A stretch of DNA of 7,470 nt from an uncultured Candidatus Methylacidiphilales bacterium (GTDB taxonomy: Bacteria > Verrucomicrobiota > Verrucomicrobiia > Methylacidiphilales > CALFVM01). The position numbers and the translations under genes were made by a program. The stretch lies in assembly GCA_937928665.1 (NCBI GenBank), contig CALFVM010000144.1, forward strand, positions 1 to 7,470. The letters run 5' to 3'. The notes beneath the pieces are model-generated. The model saw nothing but the letters and a program-made list of their open reading frames with translations. It was not told the DNA's origin and searched no databases. Below are positions 1 to 5,560 of the stretch, piece after piece (within the stretch, counting starts at the first letter, position 1; every line of letters begins with the position of its first letter).

Positions 1-252
1 GCCCGCGTGATGGAAAGTGCCGGACGCGACCCCGACGCTGCCGAAACCCTGCGCGAACTCGAGCGCGAAATGATCGAAGCCTCCGAACGGCTCGAGTTTG
101 AAAAAGCCGCACTCCTCCGCGACCAAGTCCGTGAACTCCGCGCCACCCTCGGCATGGAACCCCTCGCCCAACCCGGCAAACCCACCCGCTACCAGCCCGG
201 CAGCCGACGCGGCGGACGCAGCGGCAAAAGACGGGCCCCCGCCGCGCCCTAA
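1..252 (+). CDS. uvrB: UvrABC excinuclease subunit B, C-terminal fragment (UVR domain)
   Basis: This is the 3' end of a gene whose start lies left of the window; 83 residues in frame 1 are visible before the TAA at 250-252. They hold a UVR domain at about residues 18-50: LRELEREMIEASERLEFEKA followed by ALLRDQVRELRATL. This antiparallel helical hairpin is the one UvrB uses to contact UvrC during nucleotide excision repair. Its position just before the stop is typical of UvrB; UvrC and McsA carry the same motif internally. After the hairpin comes a tail of about 33 residues, rich in Gly, Arg and Lys and ending in RRAPAAP, which is longer and more basic than the short tail of E. coli UvrB. UvrB verifies DNA damage as an ATP-dependent helicase-like protein, but that part is outside the window. 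The next gene begins 91 bases downstream on the same strand, so co-transcription is possible but not shown. A different UVR-domain protein cannot be fully excluded from this fragment. Confidence 0.85.
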   Translation, partial: ARVMESAGRDPDAAETLRELEREMIEASERLEFEKAALLRDQVRELRATLGMEPLAQPGKPTRYQPGSRRGGRSGKRRAPAAP

Positions 253-343
253 CGCACGCCAACCTGCTCATCCACCACACCGGCCCACCTTTCCCTCTGC
301 CAGTCCTTTCCTTTCCCCCACTTTCCACTACGCTCCCTGCCCC
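253..343 (+). other. Pyrimidine-rich intergenic leader
   Basis: The 91 bases between the uvrB stop and the likely GTG start at 344 are almost purine-free from about 288 onward, with runs such as CCTTTCC and TTTCCCCC. I see no Shine-Dalgarno sequence ahead of the GTG and no convincing promoter or terminator hairpin. The composition follows the general C-richness of this strand but is more extreme than in the flanking genes. Confidence 0.4.
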
Positions 344-1507
344 GTGCCTGCTTCCCTCTGGTTTGAACAATCCCTCTCCGTCCCGCTTTCTTTCCCCGTC
401 TGGTTCGGGCGCGGGCTCTTCTCCAAAGATTGCCCGGCTTGGGACCAACTCTGGAGCCGGGTTGCGCGCACCGGTTCCGAACGCCTGCTCCTCGCCGCCG
501 ATTCTTCCGCCCTCCACCATCACCCGAATCTTCCCCAGTCCTTCCTCACCGAAGCCGCCCGGGCCGGATTCCCGGAACCGCCGCCTCCCCTCGTTTTTGC
601 CGGGGGCGAACCGTGCAAGGAAGGACTCCCCTTCGTCGAACAAACGGCCCGCTGGCTGGCCGGTGCCGGAGCTTGCCGACACTCCATCCTGGTCGCCGTG
701 GGCGGCGGCGCCTTCCTCGACGCCGTTGGCCTCGCCGCCGCTCTCTGGCACCGCGGCGTCCGTTTAATCCGGGTCCCCACCACCCTCCTCGCCCAGGCCG
801 ATTCCGGTGTCGGCGTCAAAAACGCCATCAACTGGGCCGGGCACAAAAACGGCCTCGGCACCTTTGCCGCCCCCTTTGCCGTCCTCAACGATGCCGATTT
901 CCTCGACACCCTCCCCACCCACATCCTCCGGGAAGGCATGACCGAGGCCTTCAAAGTCGCCCTCATCCGTGACGCCGACTTCTTTCACTGGCTCTGCGCC
1001 CACACCCACGACCTCGCCGCCAGCGATCCCGACACCATCGCCCAACTCGTCCACCGCTCCGCCCAGCTCCACCTCAACCATATCCGAGAAGGCGGCGACC
1101 CTTTCGAAATCGGGCATGCCCGGCCCCTTGATTTCGGCCACTGGCTGGCCCATGAACTCGAGCGCCGCACCCACTACACCCTCTCCCACGGTCGCGCCGT
1201 CGCCATCGGCGTGGCCGTCGATTCCGCCTACGCCACAGACCTCGGTTGGCTGGAACCCGATTGCCTTCATCACCTCCGCCAGGCTTGGACCACGCTGGAT
1301 CTACCCACTTCGCACCCTTTGCTGAGCGACCTCCCGGACGCAGTCATCCGGACCGCCCTCGACCGTTTTCGGGAACACCTCGGCGGCCGCCTTTCCCTCA
1401 CTTACCCCGACGGCCTCGGCTGCTCCCGGCAGGTCGATGCCATCGACCCGACCCGGATGCTCGACGCCATCACGGCTCTAGCACATGACACGTCGTCTGT
1501 TCCTTGA
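344..1507 (+). CDS. eboD: 3-dehydroquinate synthase-family sugar-phosphate cyclase, EboD-like
   Basis: A protein of 387 residues from the GTG at 344. The frame stays open to a TTG at 98 inside uvrB, but that extension is low-complexity Pro/Ala/Ser, and the fold begins with PVWFGRGLF at residues 18-26. Landmarks are GGE (87-89), the NAD-binding GGGAFLD (120-126), PTTLLAQADSGVGVKNAIN (145-163), TEAFKVALIRD (200-210), FGHWLAH (264-270) and HGRAVAIG (282-289). The expected zinc ligands Glu201, His266 and His282 are all present, as is Lys204, so it is probably an active NAD- and metal-dependent cyclase. Several features differ from shikimate-pathway AroB: SGVGVKN replaces SSVGGKT, LDFGHW replaces LNFGHT, and LHLNHI plus GGDPFE stand where AroB has its Lys/Asp-Glu segment. 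As I remember it, this set is characteristic of EboD of the ebo operon. No other ebo gene is present here. The substrate is unknown; it could still serve as the organism's dehydroquinate synthase. Confidence 0.8.
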   Translation: MPASLWFEQSLSVPLSFPVWFGRGLFSKDCPAWDQLWSRVARTGSERLLLAADSSALHHHPNLPQSFLTEAARAGFPEPPPPLVFAGGEPCKEGLPFVEQTARWLAGAGACRHSILVAVGGGAFLDAVGLAAALWHRGVRLIRVPTTLLAQADSGVGVKNAINWAGHKNGLGTFAAPFAVLNDADFLDTLPTHILREGMTEAFKVALIRDADFFHWLCAHTHDLAASDPDTIAQLVHRSAQLHLNHIREGGDPFEIGHARPLDFGHWLAHELERRTHYTLSHGRAVAIGVAVDSAYATDLGWLEPDCLHHLRQAWTTLDLPTSHPLLSDLPDAVIRTALDRFREHLGGRLSLTYPDGLGCSRQVDAIDPTRMLDAITALAHDTSSVP

Positions 1508-1539
1508 CGAAAACACCACGCCATGTAGCCTTTCCACTC

Positions 1540-2094
1540 ATGAAAAATAAATCGCGTTTCCTGTTTCGTTCCTGGCTCCTCTTCACCGCTCTCACAATCG
1601 TCCCCATGGCCTCCGCCACCACCAAGGCCACCCCTGAAATGGTTTCAAACGCCGTCCAGGGCTGGTGCGATGCCCTCCTCCTCATCAGCAAAACAGGCAT
1701 GGAAGGCGGCGATGCCAACGCCGTTGCCGATCAAATCCTCTCCACCGCCTACGCCTACGACAACGGCGGCGTCCTCTTCAAGCCCACCCTCACCTTCGGC
1801 GATCAGACCTTTCGCAACACCAAAGAAGGTGCCCTCGCCTACTTCGTCGGCGGGAATCCTGCCTTCCCGAACGACGACGGGTTCGCTTTGAAAGAATGGA
1901 CCGGAGCCACCTTCACCAAGGCGGGCATCCTCACCGAAGGCAACATCGGCCTCTACATGGGCAACGTCACCCTCACCAACAAAAAGGGCGACCAGGTCAC
2001 CGTCGATAAAACCTTCGTCTTCCGCTTCGACGATCAGGGCCAACCCCAAATCATCCTGCACAAATCCGCCCTGCCCCATCAACCGGCCAGCTAA
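1540..2094 (+). CDS. Exported small protein, probable NTF2/SnoaL-like fold
   Basis: A protein of 184 residues from the ATG at 1540. An in-frame TTG at 1504 overlaps the previous stop and would bury the signal peptide, so I prefer the ATG. The N-terminus has basic residues (MKNKSRFLFR), a hydrophobic stretch (residues 11-23) and a likely signal peptidase I site after ASA near residue 27, so the mature protein is probably periplasmic. It starts with a helix around VSNAVQGWCDALLLISKTG (residues 35-53). Then come YAYDNGGVLFKPTLTF (71-86), FRNTKEGALAYFVGG (91-105), GFALKEW (114-120), a strand-rich half with YMGNVTLTN, and a final IILHKSALPH (171-180). The layout of helix, curved sheet and terminal His-Ser strand suggests a SnoaL-like cone fold. 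I recall similar exported proteins being labelled phosphoribosyl-AMP cyclohydrolase in genomes; nothing here supports that activity. No function can be assigned. Confidence 0.7.
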   Translation: MKNKSRFLFRSWLLFTALTIVPMASATTKATPEMVSNAVQGWCDALLLISKTGMEGGDANAVADQILSTAYAYDNGGVLFKPTLTFGDQTFRNTKEGALAYFVGGNPAFPNDDGFALKEWTGATFTKAGILTEGNIGLYMGNVTLTNKKGDQVTVDKTFVFRFDDQGQPQIILHKSALPHQPAS

Positions 2095-2102
2095 CCCTGG
2101 CC
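2085..2102. terminator. Possible bidirectional hairpin between convergent genes
   Basis: An inverted repeat GGCCAG (2085-2090), loop CTAACC and CTGGCC (2097-2102) lies exactly where the plus-strand gene ending at 2094 meets the minus-strand gene ending at 2109. The position suits a shared terminator. The stem is only 6 base pairs, overlaps the last codons of the plus-strand gene, and lacks a proper T-tract on either side (CTTTC follows on plus, TTGATG on minus), so the call is weak. Confidence 0.3.
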
Positions 2103-2108
2103 AGCCTT

Positions 2109-2990
2109 TCAGAGCACCGTCGGCATCCCCTCCACCAAAAACCGGATCCGGCTCAAATCCCCGCTGGCCGCCGCCGCCTTCATCAAGCGTTGCGGCGGCT
2201 CGTGCGGTCGCTCGTAACTCAGACGGTAGGTCCCGTAATGCATCGGGACCAACACCTTCGACTTCAGTTCCCGAAACGCCTGCATCGCCTGCTCCGGACT
2301 GATGTGATGATCCCGGAACGAAGGCGTTTCATACGCCCCGATTGGCAAAATCGAGATATCCGGCGCCAGCCGTTCTCCGATCGTTTGAAATCCGTCGAAA
2401 TACGCCGAATCCCCGCCGTGATAAATCTTCCTCCCGCCCTGCGCGATTGCATAGCCGCCATAACCCCGATGCGCATCCAGCAACTTGCGGGCTCCCCAAT
2501 GCTTGGCCGGCGTGAACGTGATCTCCAGTCCCCGGAACGCAAAACTCTCCCACCAATCCATTTCCCGCACCCGCTCGAAACCGAGATCATGCACCAGATC
2601 CCCCACACCCCGCGGGACCACGATTGGCTGTCGCGACGCCACGCGCCGCAGACTCCGGCGGTTGAGGTGATCAAAATGCGCATGAGTAATCAGCACCAAA
2701 TCAATCGCCGGAAGGTGGTGCAACTCCAGCCCCGCGTGCTTCTGCCGCCGGATCACCCAAAGCCAGTTCGCCCAGTTCGGATCCACCAGGATATTCGCCC
2801 GCTCCGTCCGAATCAGAAACGACGCGTGCCCGATCCAGGTCACGCAAAACTGCTCCCCCTCCACCTTCGGAAAAATCGGGCCCGCCGCCGCCCGCGTCCC
2901 GCCCCTCCGACTAAAGAGCGAGGGCAACAGCACCTCGGTCACAAAATTCCGGTCCGTCCACTTCCCTTCCTTGTGCTTTTCCTGACGCAC
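2109..2990 (-). CDS. Metallo-beta-lactamase-fold hydrolase, UlaG/NAPE-PLD-like
   Basis: A protein of 293 residues starting at a GTG (2990-2988) and ending with TGA. It shows the full metallo-beta-lactamase metal site. WIGHASFLI (52-60) opens the fold, followed by a strand and DPNW (70-73). The core motif THAHFDHL (102-109) supplies His103, His105, Asp107 and His108. PAKHWGAR (161-168) gives His164, HGGDSAY (191-197) gives the bridging Asp194, and PMHYGTY (249-255) gives His251. The PAKHW motif, and RDHHISPEQA near residues 226-235, resemble N-acyl-phosphatidylethanolamine phospholipase D and the related L-ascorbate-6-phosphate lactonase UlaG. With no signal peptide it should be cytoplasmic. 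The substrate cannot be read from sequence; a phosphodiesterase or lactonase role is likely. It is divergent from the folate gene, with 40 bases between starts. No good ribosome-binding site is seen, so the start is somewhat uncertain. Confidence 0.85.
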   Translation of the reverse strand: MRQEKHKEGKWTDRNFVTEVLLPSLFSRRGGTRAAAGPIFPKVEGEQFCVTWIGHASFLIRTERANILVDPNWANWLWVIRRQKHAGLELHHLPAIDLVLITHAHFDHLNRRSLRRVASRQPIVVPRGVGDLVHDLGFERVREMDWWESFAFRGLEITFTPAKHWGARKLLDAHRGYGGYAIAQGGRKIYHGGDSAYFDGFQTIGERLAPDISILPIGAYETPSFRDHHISPEQAMQAFRELKSKVLVPMHYGTYRLSYERPHEPPQRLMKAAAASGDLSRIRFLVEGMPTVL

Positions 2991-3030
2991 TCCGTCACGC
3001 TACGGTCAAGCCTGTGGAAAGGCCAGCCCG

Positions 3031-3648
3031 ATGGATGACGTGAAATCCTCTCTCCGCCAGGCCGCCCGCACCGCCCTGCGCCAACTCCCACCCGACGCCC
3101 GCGTCCAGGCCGGCGCAGCCATCGCCTCGACTCTCCGCCGTCTCCCCGCTTGGCAGAAGGCCCAAACCGTCCTGGTCTTTCAACCCCTGCCCGACGAGCC
3201 CGACCTGACCGCTCTCTGGGCCGACGGCTTTGAGCCCGCCAAAATCTGGGCCTTCCCGAAAATAGAAGCCGATACCCTCGCCCTCTACCGCGTCACCGAC
3301 CTTGCGGATTTCGCTCCCGGCTCCTTCGGGATTCTTGAGCCAAAACCCGAACCCGCACGGAGGTTGCCCCCCTCCGCGATTGACCTTGCCCTTATCCCAG
3401 GGCTCGCCTTCGACCCCTCCGGCGGCCGACTCGGTCGCGGTCGGGGCTTCTATGACCGGCTCCTGGCCGATCCCGCCTGGCGCGCGACCACTCTTGGCAT
3501 CGCCTTCCGTCAGACCGAATTCTCCGCCGTTCCCCGTGCCCCCCATGACATCCCCCTCCACGGGATCCTCTGGAGCGACGGTATCGTCACCTTCCCCCCT
3601 GCCGACGACCCGCCTTCCCCACCCCCCAGCGGTTCCCTCTCCTTCTGA
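3031..3648 (+). CDS. 5-formyltetrahydrofolate cyclo-ligase
   Basis: A protein of 205 residues from the ATG at 3031, with a weak purine-rich GGAAAGG about 9 bases upstream. The family signature is clear: LIPGLAFDPSGGRLGRGRGF at 121-140, followed by YDRLL. This corresponds to the PG.AFD..G.RLG.G.G.YDR block that binds ATP and magnesium. Lys5 and Arg9 in the N-terminal KSSLRQ helix match the usual nucleotide-contacting start, and the folate pocket region WAFPKIEADTLALYRV lies at 73-88. The enzyme (MTHFS, also called YgfA or FAU1) uses ATP to convert 5-formyltetrahydrofolate to 5,10-methenyltetrahydrofolate, returning a dead-end folate to one-carbon metabolism in the cytoplasm. Length is normal for the family apart from a Pro/Ser-rich tail of about 17 residues (PPADDPPSPPPSGS) with no obvious role. 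It is divergent from the metallo-hydrolase gene and convergent with the nuclease gene, so it is probably transcribed alone. Confidence 0.93.
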   Translation: MDDVKSSLRQAARTALRQLPPDARVQAGAAIASTLRRLPAWQKAQTVLVFQPLPDEPDLTALWADGFEPAKIWAFPKIEADTLALYRVTDLADFAPGSFGILEPKPEPARRLPPSAIDLALIPGLAFDPSGGRLGRGRGFYDRLLADPAWRATTLGIAFRQTEFSAVPRAPHDIPLHGILWSDGIVTFPPADDPPSPPPSGSLSF

Positions 3649-3713
3649 ATCCTCTGCGCGTTCCCCGCTCTCCGCCGGTCCCCTGCCTTCTCCCCGTTTC
3701 AGACAACCCACGC

Positions 3714-4277
3714 TTATCGACCAAAACCCCACCCGCCGATCTTCTCCTTTTTTGCCTCGGCTTCCAACTCTCGCAACCGCTCAACCACTTGCGCGTGAGT
3801 CCGTCCATCGGGATGGTCGGACTGCTGACCGAATATCCGGGCCAACCCTCGCCGCACCAGGGCTTCGGCCAGGTCCTCCCCATTGCCCAGTCGCACCACG
3901 GCATAAAATCTCGCCTGTTGGCTTCGCCCTCGGGCATCGGTCCATTTGGTCCAGACCGTAAAGGGTTGGCGCAGGACCTGCCCGGAATAGGCTGAGGCGG
4001 CATCGGCCACCTGATAAAGCTCACCTTTCCGAATCCGAAAATAACGGGCCTGCTGGTTCGTCCGCTCGGTCAGTCCCATCGACTTCGGCTCCGGCGTATC
4101 GACCCAGTAGAGCCGGAAGATGTATTCCTTACCCCTGTGCCTGGCGTGAAAGCTGTCCCCATCCGCAAAGTTTTTCCGGTCGAACAGCACCCCATCCAGC
4201 CGCACCCATTCGCCGGCCACCACCGGACTGAGCCCGGCCAGAAAGAGGAATAAAAAACTGGCCCGAAGTCTGATCAC
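3714..4277 (-). CDS. Secreted thermonuclease-family (SNase-like) endonuclease
   Basis: A protein of 187 residues from a GTG (4277-4275), ending with TAA. Residues 1-21 form a signal peptide, with a hydrophobic core ASFLFLFLAGLSPVV and a likely cut after VVA. The rest is an SNase OB-fold. ADGDSFHARHRGKEYIFRLY (38-57) and WVDTPEPK (58-65) are followed by QARFYAVV (121-128) and GEDLAEALVRRGLARIFG (133-150). Set against staphylococcal nuclease, calcium ligands Asp21 and Asp40 and catalytic Arg35 and Glu43 correspond to Asp41, Asp60, Arg55 and Glu63, with identical spacing. Arg87 corresponds to Arg123 after an insertion of about 16 residues. The site is therefore apparently complete, predicting calcium-dependent cleavage of DNA or RNA outside the cytoplasm. 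The C-terminal helix (163-178) is rich in Glu and Lys. The gene is divergent from the prepilin cassette, with 62 bases between the two likely starts. Confidence 0.87.
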   Translation of the reverse strand: MIRLRASFLFLFLAGLSPVVAGEWVRLDGVLFDRKNFADGDSFHARHRGKEYIFRLYWVDTPEPKSMGLTERTNQQARYFRIRKGELYQVADAASAYSGQVLRQPFTVWTKWTDARGRSQQARFYAVVRLGNGEDLAEALVRRGLARIFGQQSDHPDGRTHAQVVERLRELEAEAKKEKIGGWGFGR

Positions 4278-4300
4278 TTTGAATTGAGTGCCACTAGGAT

Positions 4301-4351
4301 GTCACATTCTTGTCGCAGCGCGGTTACATTCCTAACCCTATGTTTGACATT
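4301..4351 (+). repeat. Phased ACATT direct repeats upstream of the prepilin operon
   Basis: Between the divergent nuclease and prepilin genes, GTCACATTCTT (4301-4311) recurs as GTTACATTCCT (4323-4333), 9 of 11 bases identical and 22 bases apart. A third, weaker copy TTGACATTGT (4344-4353) follows after 21 more bases, just inside the prepilin coding start. The ACATT cores begin at 4304, 4326 and 4347, about two helical turns apart, so all would face the same side of DNA. This is compatible with an activator or repressor binding array. It could also be chance in a short AT-richer stretch. Confidence 0.3.
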
Positions 4352-4996
4352 GTGAATACACGGGCGTGCCAGCACCTGCCAAAACGGTCCGGGTTTACCT
4401 TGTTAGAAGTCATGTGCGTCCTCGTCATCATGGCCGCCATGCTCGCCCTCGTCGGGCCTTCCATCGCCAACTTCACCTCACGGATCGGGCGCAAAGGTGC
4501 CATTAACACCATGATGGGCACCTTCGAACAAGCCCGCGTGGCCGCCCTGTCCCAGGGCGTCCCTGTCCATGTCGGCTTTGCCAGCGACGGATTCCCCGAC
4601 CCATTCCGCTACCGCGCCTTCAAGGTCTTTCGCGAACGCCTCGACGACGACCCCGCCGGAGTCGAGTACGTTGCGCTGACCCGCTGGACCGCCCTGCCCC
4701 AGGGCGTCTCCTTCGTTAACGACGAGAATAACACCCTGCTCGGCGCACCCACCGTCACCTTGCCCTCAAACCTGCTCCCGCCTGGCATGACCTCCGCAGA
4801 CGTGCCGACGGTGGTCTTCAATCCGTCCGGTTTCATCGAAACAGAGGCCGGGAAACTCCGCCTGATGATCTACGAAGGATTCGACCACAACGGAAAGCCG
4901 AACTTCACCCGGCCTGACCGTGCCTTTTTCGATGTCATCAACCTTCGGAAATACACCGGCCGCGCCGAAATTTTCCTCACCCGAACCGGTCCCTAA
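4340..4996 (+). CDS. GspH-like prepilin, Verru_Chthon cassette protein D type
   Basis: A protein of 218 residues from the ATG at 4340; an in-frame TTG at 4310 would add ten residues and is less likely. A leader of 18 residues ends in KRSG, followed by the class III signal FTLLEVMCVLVIMAAMLALV. Cleavage and N-methylation by a prepilin peptidase would fall between Gly18 and Phe19, with Glu23 as the conserved +5 glutamate needed for assembly. After the helix come TMMGTFEQARVAALSQGVPV (residues 56-75) and a beta-rich globular part including RYRAFKVF (92-99), ALTRWTALPQGVSF (113-126) and VVFNPSGFIETEAG (157-170). The arrangement of an 'ARxxAxxxxxPV' helix and a late 'F.PSG' strand is typical of GspH/FimT minor pseudopilins. 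The Verrucomicrobiota-specific cassette protein D is the closest family I know. It heads a four-gene block, and its stop is 12 bases before the next start. Confidence 0.85.
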   Translation: MFDIVNTRACQHLPKRSGFTLLEVMCVLVIMAAMLALVGPSIANFTSRIGRKGAINTMMGTFEQARVAALSQGVPVHVGFASDGFPDPFRYRAFKVFRERLDDDPAGVEYVALTRWTALPQGVSFVNDENNTLLGAPTVTLPSNLLPPGMTSADVPTVVFNPSGFIETEAGKLRLMIYEGFDHNGKPNFTRPDRAFFDVINLRKYTGRAEIFLTRTGP

Positions 4997-5008
4997 TTTC
5001 TGCCGCCC

Positions 5009-5560
5009 ATGCCCCGTTCAACTTCATGCGCACCAGGTCCACGCCCCCGGAGCACCGGTGGGTTCAGCCTCATTGAAGTCGTCCTCGCCTTGGGTCTGAC
5101 GTCCTTTGCCCTCATCGGCATCCTTGGCATGTTCCCCCTCGCCCTTGGCACGGCCCAGGATGCCGTTGTCGAAACCCGCGTCGCCCTCATCGCCCAAAAC
5201 ATCCTTTCCGATCTCCGGGAAGGTGCGCCCAACGAGGCTGCCGTGGTCATCGGGCCTAATGCCGTTGACGATGTGGAAACTCTCGATCTGACCGCACCGA
5301 CCTTGCCGGGCCCGATCTTCGTCGCCTACGCGGAAGACGGAGCTGCCCGCGCGAAAATCACCGAGACCGACTTCAACCAGGGCCTCGGCGACACCGACGC
5401 CTTCTTCCTCGCCGCCATCCGTTTGGACCAAGCCTCCACCGATCCTATCCTTTCCGACCTCGTCCGCGTTACCGTCCAAATCATCGCCCCTTCCTCGCGT
5501 GGTGCCCTCAACCGGGGTGCCAAAACCCACGATTTCGTCACCTGGATGAGCAAGCGATGA
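5009..5560 (+). CDS. GspI/PilV-like prepilin, Verru_Chthon cassette protein B type
   Basis: A protein of 183 residues from the ATG at 5009. The leader is 18 residues, Arg/Pro-rich, ending in STGG. The prepilin signal FSLIEVVLALGLTSFALIGI follows, with Glu23 at +5. The helix runs into LGMFPLALGTAQDAVVETRV and then ALIAQNILSDLREG. That stretch, with a hydrophobic turn near FPLAL and then an IAQ-I-DLR helix, is what I remember for Verru_Chthon cassette protein B and resembles PilV/GspI. The rest is a small domain with DAFFLAAIRLDQ (130-141) and VRVTVQIIAP (153-162), ending TWMSKR. In type II systems GspI nucleates the tip complex with GspJ and GspK; the same role is inferred here. The stop codon overlaps the next gene's start as ATGA (5557-5560), so translation is probably coupled. 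Confidence 0.85.
   Translation: MPRSTSCAPGPRPRSTGGFSLIEVVLALGLTSFALIGILGMFPLALGTAQDAVVETRVALIAQNILSDLREGAPNEAAVVIGPNAVDDVETLDLTAPTLPGPIFVAYAEDGAARAKITETDFNQGLGDTDAFFLAAIRLDQASTDPILSDLVRVTVQIIAPSSRGALNRGAKTHDFVTWMSKR

Noticed and set aside
98..343. In-frame TTG at 98 giving an N-terminal extension of the EboD-like protein overlapping uvrB
   Set aside because: The added 82 residues are low-complexity Pro/Ala/Ser, partly an out-of-frame reading of uvrB, and the family fold begins only after residue 344's GTG.
764..1273. Minus-strand open frame opposite the EboD-like gene
   Set aside because: It is a Gly/Val-rich antisense shadow caused by strongly biased third positions; no motif supports it.
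1504..1532. TTGACG at 1504-1509 and TAGCCT at 1526-1531 as a -35/-10 promoter for the exported protein gene
   Set aside because: The -10 match is poor (3 of 6), and the spacing to the ATG at 1540 would leave almost no leader.
2995..3732. Long minus-strand open frame opposite the cyclo-ligase gene
   Set aside because: It is a Gly/Glu-rich shadow with no recognisable domain, lying opposite a confidently identified gene.
3302..3961. Long plus-strand open frame running across the folate gene's end and the nuclease gene
   Set aside because: Its translation is Pro/Ser-rich low complexity typical of an off-frame reading of C-rich DNA, and both underlying genes have clear family motifs.
4310..4339. 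TTG start at 4310 for the first prepilin gene
   Set aside because: It would give an unusually long 28-residue leader, and a good ATG lies at 4340 with an 18-residue leader like that of the next gene.
4344..4349. TTGACA, a perfect -35 hexamer at the start of the first prepilin gene
   Set aside because: It lies inside the coding sequence and no -10-like hexamer follows at 16-18 bases. It is better read as part of the third ACATT repeat.
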